A DNA stretch of 35,763 nucleotides, from assembly GCA_903822595.1 (NCBI GenBank), contig CAIJPS010000034.1, positions 1-35,763 of the forward strand, given 5' to 3'. The position numbers and the translations under genes were made by a program. Source of the stretch: an uncultured Chlorobiaceae bacterium (GTDB lineage: Bacteria; Bacteroidota; Chlorobiia; Chlorobiales; Chlorobiaceae). The notes under the pieces are model-generated. The model worked only from the letters and a program-made list of their open reading frames with translations. It was not told the origin of the DNA and did no database searches. The first letter of the stretch is position 1. Every line of letters begins with the position of its first letter. Below, piece after piece: positions 18,800 through 24,706 of this stretch.

Positions 18800-18844
18800 A
18801 TGACCAGCAACAAGCTTGTTTTATTATGGTCATATGCTTATAAT
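18800..18844 (+). promoter_or_regulatory. Sigma-70-type promoter with overlapping operator-like dyad
   Basis: TTGTTT (18816-18821) and TATAAT (18839-18844) are separated by 17 bases. The -35 box lies inside nested dyads: ATGACCA (18800-18806) with TGGTCAT (18827-18833), and a perfect 12-base palindrome at 18809-18820. This suggests a repressed or activated promoter for the OsmC gene at 18885 and those after it. Confidence 0.6.
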
Positions 18845-18884
18845 GACTCTTTCAGTTTATTGCAACCAATTCATAAGGGTACCG

Positions 18885-19292
18885 ATGTCAATGCAAAGCG
18901 AAATGATTATTACGATCGGCGAAGGAAAGAAAGTTGATGCGGAGTTTAAAGGGTTTACCATCCATACAGACCAGTCTGTCCATGCAGGAGGCGAGGGTTC
19001 TGCTCCCGAGCCCTTCACCCTTTTTCTTGCCTCTATCGGCACCTGCGCCGGTATCTATGTCTCTTCATTCTGTCAAAGCAGGGGAATCCCTACGGATGGC
19101 ATACGTCTCGTTCAGTCCCATTTCGTAAAAGAGTCAGGTCGTGGTATAGGAAAAATTGAGCTGGCCATTGAATTGCCTGCAAGCTTTCCGGAAAAATACA
19201 AGGATGCTCTTATCAGTTCGGCAAATCTCTGTGCCGTTAAAAAGCACATCATGAATCCGCCTGAATTTGTTGTAAAAACAGTTACCGCATAA
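18885..19292 (+). CDS. OsmC/Ohr-family protein
   Basis: This 135-residue protein has the OsmC fold and the two cysteines expected for thiol-based peroxide or persulfide chemistry: one in SIGTCAGIY and one in ANLCAVKKH. OsmC-family proteins reduce organic hydroperoxides, and members beside sulfur-metabolism genes are often proposed to handle persulfides. The ATG at 18885 is chosen because AAGGGT lies five bases upstream and family similarity begins just after it; the longer frame from 18816 would run through the promoter. It is the first gene of the second transcription unit, 28 bp before an FAD-dependent oxidoreductase. Peroxide versus sulfur role cannot be decided from sequence. Confidence 0.88.
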   Translation: MSMQSEMIITIGEGKKVDAEFKGFTIHTDQSVHAGGEGSAPEPFTLFLASIGTCAGIYVSSFCQSRGIPTDGIRLVQSHFVKESGRGIGKIELAIELPASFPEKYKDALISSANLCAVKKHIMNPPEFVVKTVTA

Positions 19293-19320
19293 CGATCACG
19301 AAATCAACAGGGAGCTCTTG

Positions 19321-20472
19321 GTGAAAAAAGCACTCATTTTGGGAGGAGGAATTGCCGGTGTTGCGGCAGCAATCGCTTTTCGCAAAAAAGGGTTTGAGGT
19401 CGAGTTGGTTTCTGATCGGGACTATCTTTTTATCTATCCCATATCCATCTGGATTCCTTTTGGCACGGCAACGTTCAGGGATGTTTCATTACCGTTATCT
19501 GAACTTGCCTCCAAACATGACTTTTTGCTTACGATCGACAAGGTTCTTGCCCTGGATGGCATGCAAAAAACAGTCGTCCTTGAAAAAAAAGGCCTTCGAC
19601 ATACTCCACCTCTTGTTGTTGTCGCCCTTGGCGCCTCCAAAATGAAACATGAAGGCATTGAGCATACTTTTTCAATCTGCGGGAAACCTGAGGACTCCCT
19701 GCTGCTCAAGAAAAAGATTGACGAACTCGTTGTGCGGGGAAGTGGGAACATCGCTTTCGGATTTGGTGGTAACCCAAAAGATCCGAGTGGCGTACGGGGT
19801 GGTCCGGCATTTGAGCTTTTTTTCAATCTGCATCACCACCTGAAAAAGCTTGGTATCCGTGACCGTTACGAGATGACCTTTTTCGCTCCCATGGAAGAGC
19901 CCGGTGTCCGCATGGGAAAAAAGGCTTTTTTGGCGATGCAAGAGCTGTTTAAGGCAAACCGTTTCAGGACTTGTTACGGGAAAAAAATCAGCCATTTTGA
20001 ACCGGATGGCATTGTTTTCGAGGATCAGAGCAGGCTTCAAAGTGACCTCACCATGTTTATTGCTGCCAGTAGCGGACATGAAGTAATCAAGGCATCAACC
20101 CTGCATCAAAGCGAGGCCGGGTTTATCCGTATTGATAATTTCTGCAGAATAGAAGGGATATCGGGATGGTATGCTGCTGGCGATGTTGCCGCTCTTGAAG
20201 GCCCGGAATGGAAAGCAAAGCAGGGGCACCTGGCTGAATTGATGGCCGGAAATGCTGCATCCAATGCATCCATAGAGCATTTGGGCCAAAAGGGGGAGAT
20301 GAGAGGTTATCAGAAGCATCTGACCATCCTCTGTGTCATGGATATGGGGGATGGTGCCGGGTTTGTCTATAAAAACAGTGTCAGGGAGATTTTTATTCCC
20401 ATGCCGGTTGTTGGTCATTGGCTCAAGAAAAGCTGGGGCCATTATTACAAATTCTCAAAAAGGTGGTTATGA
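19321..20472 (+). CDS. FAD-dependent pyridine nucleotide-disulfide oxidoreductase (SQR-like)
   Basis: The 383-residue flavoprotein begins with the dinucleotide-binding motif GGGIAGVAAA and has a C-terminal flavin motif, GWYAAGDVAALEG. The overall layout is that of sulfide:quinone oxidoreductase and flavocytochrome c flavin subunits. Cysteines occur in SICGK, RTCYGK, NFCRIEG and ILCVMDMGDG; the last lies where SQR relatives have a C-terminal redox cysteine. The amphipathic tail (HWLKKSWGHYYKFSKRWL) could bind the membrane surface. I cannot say whether sulfide is the substrate; it does not match the classical SQR motifs well enough. GTG at 19321 is chosen over TTG at 19318 because GGAG is better spaced. 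The next gene starts within its stop codon. Confidence 0.82.
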   Translation: MKKALILGGGIAGVAAAIAFRKKGFEVELVSDRDYLFIYPISIWIPFGTATFRDVSLPLSELASKHDFLLTIDKVLALDGMQKTVVLEKKGLRHTPPLVVVALGASKMKHEGIEHTFSICGKPEDSLLLKKKIDELVVRGSGNIAFGFGGNPKDPSGVRGGPAFELFFNLHHHLKKLGIRDRYEMTFFAPMEEPGVRMGKKAFLAMQELFKANRFRTCYGKKISHFEPDGIVFEDQSRLQSDLTMFIAASSGHEVIKASTLHQSEAGFIRIDNFCRIEGISGWYAAGDVAALEGPEWKAKQGHLAELMAGNAASNASIEHLGQKGEMRGYQKHLTILCVMDMGDGAGFVYKNSVREIFIPMPVVGHWLKKSWGHYYKFSKRWL

Positions 20473-20936
20473 AAACCAACCGGGTCGGACGGCCGACTCA
20501 ATGCCGCAGCATTCAGGATATCCCTAAAATCACCTGTTTCAGACCGGATGGCGTTCCTCTTCATGAATTGCAAAGCATTGTGCTGACGGTTGATGAGCTG
20601 GAGGCAATAAGGCTGGCTGATAAAGAGGGATTATACCAGGCAGATGCAGCAATAAGGATGAATGTATCCCGTCCAACGTTTGGCCGTATCCTTGAGGCTG
20701 CCCATAAAAAAGTGGCTGAGGCAATTGTAGATGGCAAAAAACTTTGTATCCAGGGAGGGACGTTTCGCTCTCTTTGTGACACAGCCCCAACTGACCGTCC
20801 TGATATTTGTCTGTGTCCGGAATGCGGTTTTGAACTGCCGCACCTGAAGGGAGAACCTTGCAGGGAGAAAAGCTGCTCGCAGTGTGGTGCCACCCTGAAA
20901 CGCAAGGGGGGCTGCATGTCCGGGCAGCAACCCTGA
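20469..20936 (+). CDS. UPF0251/DUF134 DNA-binding protein with zinc-ribbon-like tail
   Basis: The 155-residue protein has the UPF0251 signature: PKITCFRPDGVPLHEL, then the sigma-like helix-turn-helix around VDELEAIRLADKEGLYQADAA and SRPTFGRILEAAHKKVAEA. It is therefore a predicted transcription regulator. Uncommonly, the C-terminus has two CxxC knuckles, CPEC and CSQC, plus further cysteines (CREKSC, GGC), suggesting a zinc ribbon or an iron/metal or redox sensor. The ATG overlaps the stop of the flavoprotein gene (ATGA). The likely targets are the promoter dyad at 18800 or the c-555 operator; this is inference from location. Confidence 0.85.
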   Translation: MKTNRVGRPTQCRSIQDIPKITCFRPDGVPLHELQSIVLTVDELEAIRLADKEGLYQADAAIRMNVSRPTFGRILEAAHKKVAEAIVDGKKLCIQGGTFRSLCDTAPTDRPDICLCPECGFELPHLKGEPCREKSCSQCGATLKRKGGCMSGQQP

Positions 20937-20973
20937 TTGCTTCTTATTTTATAAAATTTTACCTTTTGTTACT

Positions 20974-21633
20974 ATGGCTGATACATGGAACAGTGCCGAT
21001 AAATTCAATCGCGAAGCTTCGCAGTGGGATGAAAATCCGCAACGCAGAGCAGTCGCTCTCGGTGTTGCACAAGCAATCATAGCGGCTGTAAAGCCAAAGA
21101 AAACCATGCATGCTCTGGAGTTTGGGTGCGGTACAGGTCTGGTCAGCATGGAAATTGCACCGCTTGTGAAAACGCTTTCAGCAATTGACACCTCCCCGGA
21201 GATGCTTGCTGTGCTCCAAAAGAAAACCAATATTTCCGGAATAACGAATATCGAAACAAGCTGTACCAATCTTTCAGCATCCCCTGAAACCACACTCAAG
21301 GAAAAACGGTTTGAGCTGATTTACAGCAGCATGACGCTTCACCATATTGATGATACAGCATTGTTTTTAAACCGGCTGTCTGATCTCCTCTCTCCCGGAG
21401 GCATTGTTGCCCTCGCTGATCTTGATCTGGAAGATGGCCTGTTTCATGACGACCCGCTTGAAAAGGTTCATCATGGATTTGATCGCGCAGAGCTTGCTGC
21501 ATTACTGCAAGCTGTCGGGTTGCAGGTGACGACGTTTGAAACCATCTACACCTTCAACAAAACAAACCGGGCAGGCATAAGAGCAGCATATCCGGTATTT
21601 CTGGTGACTGCCATCAAAAAAGCAAAATCATGA
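20974..21633 (+). CDS. Class I SAM-dependent methyltransferase
   Basis: A 219-residue single-domain methyltransferase. Motif I is LEFGCGTGLVSMEIA (about residues 47-61), followed by acidic loop AIDTSPEM, motif II-like LIYSSMTLHHI and post-II GGIVALADLD. These place it in the Methyltransf_11/25 group, acting on small molecules. The N-terminus (WNSADKFNREASQWDENP) is typical of short members with no substrate clue. It lies 37 bp after the regulator gene and before a DUF2892 gene, so a role in methylating thiol, selenium or metalloid compounds would fit the neighbourhood but is only a guess. No Shine-Dalgarno site is visible before the ATG. Confidence 0.85.
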   Translation: MADTWNSADKFNREASQWDENPQRRAVALGVAQAIIAAVKPKKTMHALEFGCGTGLVSMEIAPLVKTLSAIDTSPEMLAVLQKKTNISGITNIETSCTNLSASPETTLKEKRFELIYSSMTLHHIDDTALFLNRLSDLLSPGGIVALADLDLEDGLFHDDPLEKVHHGFDRAELAALLQAVGLQVTTFETIYTFNKTNRAGIRAAYPVFLVTAIKKAKS

Positions 21634-21696
21634 TTTTTCCTTGTACCGATACCTTTCGAAGATCAACCACACATTAACCATTAACCTGTTTCTGAT

Positions 21697-21900
21697 ATGA
21701 ATATCGATCGCATTGTTTTTGCAATTGCAGGCGTTCTCATCTTTTCAAGCGTTCTGCTCTCCATCTATCACAACCAGAACTGGCTCTGGCTTACCGGCTT
21801 TGTAGGAGTAAATCTTTTTCAGACAGCCTTTACGGGCTTCTGCCCGGTTGCCAAAGTGCTGAAGGCTCTTGGCGTTGAACCCGGTAATGTGTTCAAATAG
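21697..21900 (+). CDS. DUF2892 small membrane protein
   Basis: A 67-residue protein with two transmembrane helices (about 6-24 and 29-47) and the family hallmark [13 protein letters not shown]. This DUF2892/YgaP-C domain occurs either alone or fused to rhodanese. The cysteine of the FCP motif is conserved. It is known to form membrane dimers in YgaP, where it is linked to sulfur or thiocyanate handling. It is the last gene of the plus-strand run and faces another DUF2892 gene across a shared terminator. Confidence 0.85.
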   Translation: MNIDRIVFAIAGVLIFSSVLLSIYHNQNWLWLTGFVGVNLFQTAFTGFCPVAKVLKALGVEPGNVFK

Positions 21901-21943
21901 CAGTACCGCGATTTTTTGTTGATCCGAATGCCTCTCTGAAGCC

Positions 21944-21990
21944 AAACAGGCAGTAACCTTTGCATTCAAGCTTCAGGTTACTGCCTGTTT
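21944..21990. terminator. Bidirectional terminator hairpin
   Basis: A 16-base perfect stem, AAACAGGCAGTAACCT at 21944-21959 with its complement at 21975-21990, and a 15-base loop. It starts 44 bp after the plus-strand DUF2892 stop and 28 bp after the convergent gene's stop. The outer A-T pairs provide short T-runs on both strands, so it can end both transcripts. Confidence 0.85.
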
Positions 21991-22017
21991 TAAAGAAGTG
22001 GAACAGATCTCAGCCTG

Positions 22018-22245
22018 TCAGGATTTAACAGAGCGGCTTTTGCCAGGCTTTTCCTGGCGCTCACATTTTTCACATGTTGAAACCTTCAGCAGGGTATAGA
22101 GAGGACAAAATCCCGCCAGCGAAGTCAGAAGCGGAACAAGTCCAATTGCGCCCCACCACGACGGGATCATGATTCCCGCAAGAAGAATCGTCACACCGAT
22201 TACTGCACGGATAATCCTGTCAGTTTTCCCCATATTTTGTTCCAT
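22018..22245 (-). CDS. DUF2892 small membrane protein
   Basis: A 75-residue protein with two membrane helices and the family motif GFCPLYTLLKVSTCEKCE. It starts MEQNMGKTDRIIRAVIG, the usual DUF2892 N-terminus. It differs from the copy at 21697 by an extra CEKC pair and a basic tail, so it is a distant paralogue rather than a recent duplicate. GGAGG lies five bases before the ATG. It begins 35 bp after the cytochrome c-555 stop and is probably cotranscribed with it. The extra cysteines might take part in sulfur transfer or metal binding. Confidence 0.88.
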   Translation of the reverse strand: MEQNMGKTDRIIRAVIGVTILLAGIMIPSWWGAIGLVPLLTSLAGFCPLYTLLKVSTCEKCERQEKPGKSRSVKS

Positions 22246-22280
22246 TGATTCCTCCAGTTACAAGGTGAATTCAGGATAGC

Positions 22281-22616
22281 TTATTTGCTCTGCTGAACCA
22301 TATAGGCTGTGGCATTGCCGACCTGGGCATCAGTGAGCTTCGCATTGCCACCTTTTGGTGCCATAACCCCTTTTTTACCAGTAAAGCCTTTGATTGAGTG
22401 GCTTACAAGCAGAGCTTCGCCCTGAGCGATACGAGGGGCCCAAGCTGCTTTGTCGCCCAATTTTGGTGCACCCATGAGGCTGACTTTGTGGCAAGCCGCA
22501 CAATTTGCCTCATAAACTGCTTTGCCTGCAGCGGCATTATAGGCAGCCATGGCTTCGACAGAGCCTGCTGAAACAACAACGACAGCACAAAGTGCGGCTG
22601 TAATAAAACGAGACAT
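22281..22616 (-). CDS. Cytochrome c-555
   Basis: A 111-residue precursor with a signal peptide (1-25, ending AMAA). The predicted mature protein starts YNAAAGKAVYEANC and is 86 residues, the length of Chlorobium cytochrome c-555. Haem binding is at CAACH (C39, C42, H43), with the distal Met in the GVMAPKGG region. LTDAQVGNATAYMVQQSK is a family-typical C-terminus. This soluble carrier passes electrons from sulfur-compound oxidation (Sox, flavocytochrome c) to the photosynthetic reaction centre cytochrome. AAGGAG lies nine bases before the ATG. A palindrome-rich region upstream (22680-22718) is a likely control site. The family identification comes from memory of the c-555 sequence. Confidence 0.9.
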   Translation of the reverse strand: MSRFITAALCAVVVVSAGSVEAMAAYNAAAGKAVYEANCAACHKVSLMGAPKLGDKAAWAPRIAQGEALLVSHSIKGFTGKKGVMAPKGGNAKLTDAQVGNATAYMVQQSK

Positions 22617-22679
22617 AATCGGGTTCTCCTTAATGATTTTGTTTTTGTTTGTGCGAAAGGTTCCATGAAAAAATATGTA

Positions 22680-22718
22680 CCCTATTTTAACATTATAATG
22701 CGTTTAATCAAAATAGGG
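22680..22718 (-). promoter_or_regulatory. Nested dyad upstream of cytochrome c-555
   Basis: CCCTATTTT (22680-22688) is repeated inverted at 22710-22718, and a perfect ten-base palindrome CATTATAATG (22691-22700), containing TATAAT on both strands, lies between. It is 64 bp upstream of the c-555 start. No good -35 box is at the proper distance, which suggests activator-dependent transcription. Confidence 0.5.
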
Positions 22719-22780
22719 GTTTTGCTCACACCTCTTTCTCAACACATCATCCCTCTTTTTGCTTCAAATGAAATAATATG

Positions 22781-23071
22781 TTAACGGGCGATCTGCGGTT
22801 TTCCATTTTTTGCGAAAAAGTCGTTCAGCGCCTCTCCTACCATTTGCTGAATGGACATATCCTTGTCCAGGCCGATCATTTTCAGTTGCTTCAAAACATC
22901 TGCTTCAAACCAGCCCGTGATAGACTTTTTTCCAATCCGGTTTGACGGTGTCAATGAAGTCGTTCGCGGTTTTTCTGTCGGTTGCGTTGCGGCTTTGTCG
23001 GCCCCGGCACTCTCTTTTTGGCTATCTGATGACTGGCGCAACGCTGAGGCAAGGCTTGTTTTTTTTTGCAT
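22781..23071 (-). CDS. Ribbon-helix-helix partition/regulatory protein
   Basis: A 96-residue protein with a polar, probably disordered N-terminal half (1-45) rich in Ser, Lys and Thr. The C-terminal half, KKSITGWFEADVLKQLKMIGLDKDMSIQQMVGEALNDFF, has the strand-helix-helix pattern of ribbon-helix-helix (CopG/ParG-like) DNA-binding proteins. It starts 24 bp after the parA stop, with GGAG nine bases before the ATG. This is the usual place for the small DNA-binding partner of a ParA ATPase, which binds centromere-like repeats and represses the operon. Confidence 0.75.
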   Translation of the reverse strand: MQKKTSLASALRQSSDSQKESAGADKAATQPTEKPRTTSLTPSNRIGKKSITGWFEADVLKQLKMIGLDKDMSIQQMVGEALNDFFAKNGKPQIAR

Positions 23072-23095
23072 GGTATATTCTCCGTTCGCTGTAAA

Positions 23096-23722
23096 TTATT
23101 TTTTCATATTGATATAGCGGCAAATCCACTGATAAATAGCCTGTACCTCCTGGGCAGCTTTTCCGGAAGGCTCATATTCAATAACGGCCAGCCCAACCGT
23201 TAAAGAGTGCACAAATGCTGCTCGCTGGCCCAAATATTCGGGAATGATTTCCAGATCGTAACATTTTATCGCTTCAATAGCCTCATCTGTGAGTGACCCT
23301 CTTGGCGGCACGGAATTCAGAATGGCAACTGCCGGCTTTTTTGCCATGGCGGCAATATCGACCGAAGTGGCAATAGCTCGAAGATCAAGAATTGAGGGCT
23401 TGCAGGGAATAACCACCAAATCGGCTACCCTTGCAACCTGCAGTGCAGCAGCATCCGAGTGAGGCGCGGTATCGATAATAACGAGATCTGCCCCATGCTC
23501 ACGGGCCGTCTGCAGGATTGCATTAATGCGTACCGGTTGGGCTGAAATAACGACCGGACTCTCTTTTGTCCGGGTGTCTTGCCACCCTACCGCACTGCCC
23601 TGAGGGTCGATATCAATAACAACACAGGAATGCCCCTGGCTTTCAGCCGCAACCGCGAGATTGATTGCCAGTGTGGTTTTGCCTGCGCCGCCCTTCTGCG
23701 ATATCATGGCAATTATTTTCAT
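23096..23722 (-). CDS. ParA-family partition ATPase
   Basis: The 208-residue protein is a short type Ib ParA/MinD-like ATPase with the deviant Walker A KGGAGKTT (10-17, signature lysine K10), the GSAVGWQD switch region, LVIIDTAPHSDAAA (Walker B) and VVIPCKPSILDLRA. There is no N-terminal HTH. Such proteins position plasmids or other cargo on the nucleoid with a small RHH partner, encoded just downstream. No replication gene is present, so on a chromosome this is an orphan pair, either an integrated-element remnant or a cargo-positioning system. The ATG at 23722 has no convincing ribosome site. Confidence 0.92.
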   Translation of the reverse strand: MKIIAMISQKGGAGKTTLAINLAVAAESQGHSCVVIDIDPQGSAVGWQDTRTKESPVVISAQPVRINAILQTAREHGADLVIIDTAPHSDAAALQVARVADLVVIPCKPSILDLRAIATSVDIAAMAKKPAVAILNSVPPRGSLTDEAIEAIKCYDLEIIPEYLGQRAAFVHSLTVGLAVIEYEPSGKAAQEVQAIYQWICRYINMKK

Positions 23723-24706
23723 GGTGTCATGAAGGATTGTGTTCCTGAATGAAAGCTGTAATGTATTCTGTTAAACATAACGCCATTACACCAATAATGC
23801 AATACAGTGATCATGCAAAATAGTATTATGTCATGATGTAAATCTGTTTTTATAGAAAAACCTCAATAGGTATAGACCACTTGATTTTATTGCGTAGTTA
23901 CTTTATTATGGATTGAATTATAATTCAGTAACCTTATTAAATAAAAATAGTTAATTATCTGAGTCGTCCCGGTAAAAAGGGCTCTTTTAACTTTTTATGC
24001 TGCAAGGATGGTGCCGTGAAGGGGGAGGTCGCAAAAATTGCCGAGGGGTTGAATAGAAGGGGGCCTGATTTTTTTTTGATTTTTCCGGCAAAAACACCCG
24101 GAGCATTCGGAGATTTTTATCACGCAGCCGTGATAAGTCCGGGCTTCACGCATTTTTCGGAACGGTTGTCATCAAGTGACCAGTAATCACAAGGAATGAT
24201 CCGGGAGCGACAAGCCCCAGCTCGGCACATTAATTGTTTTTTTGTGTCGTTTTGTGGTATTGTAAGCATTATTTCATTACAGAATAATTTTAATACATAT
24301 TTTTTTAGCTCTTCCAGGATAACCATGTTACAGAAGCAGAGTATCAAACAGTGTGAATACAAATAAATAAGTGTATAAAGAAAATGATGTTAAGATTTAT
24401 TCAAATTGCTCGTTCTTCTTTCGTTTCTATAAAGTATTGAAAGAATGGTTGAAAAGGATTTTGTATTAAAGCTATCAGTTTGTCATGTGTTCAATCTGTT
24501 TTGTGTGATTTCAAACAAAATATATTGTATGAAAGATTCTATAAAGGGGAGGTGAATGGTTCAGGCGTTGATTGATCAACCTCTGTAATATTTGTATATT
24601 TTGATCGGTTTTTTTGTGGATTATATGAGTTAAGTCAATATCTTTAAGGTAATTTCGGGCTATCAAGCAAATTCAATAAATTATTAGCTGGTTTGGCAAG
24701 ATTTTC
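23723..24706. other. AT-rich intergenic region between parA and the accessory island
   Basis: Nearly 1 kb without a credible gene. It holds several small dyads. TGTCATGA occurs at 23725-23732 and 23829-23836. A 12-base perfect palindrome at 23915-23926 is flanked by GTTACT (23897-23902) and AGTAAC (23927-23932). An eight-base hairpin lies at 24117-24136. The first two lie in the parA promoter region and could be partition or operator sites. An 80-codon minus-strand frame (24120-24362) has no recognisable features. Confidence 0.5.
24572..24600 (+). promoter_or_regulatory. Candidate promoter of the DUF4062-NTPase-TPR gene
   Basis: TTGATC (24572-24577) and TATATT (24595-24600) are 17 bases apart; GTTGA/TCAAC arms (24567-24571 and 24576-24580) form a dyad over the -35 box. 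It predicts a leader of about 100 nt. In such AT-rich DNA a chance match is possible. Confidence 0.35.

Noticed and set aside
24120-24362. 80-codon minus-strand frame in the gap before the accessory island
   Set aside because: Cysteine-rich, unlike any family I know, no ribosome site, and it spans hairpin-bearing AT-rich intergenic DNA. It is more likely a chance frame.
24544-24588. Strong Shine-Dalgarno (AAGGGGAGG) followed by a 10-codon ORF before the DUF4062 gene
   Set aside because: It overlaps and precedes the best promoter candidate, so it would not be in that transcript. Too short to support as a leader peptide without conservation data.
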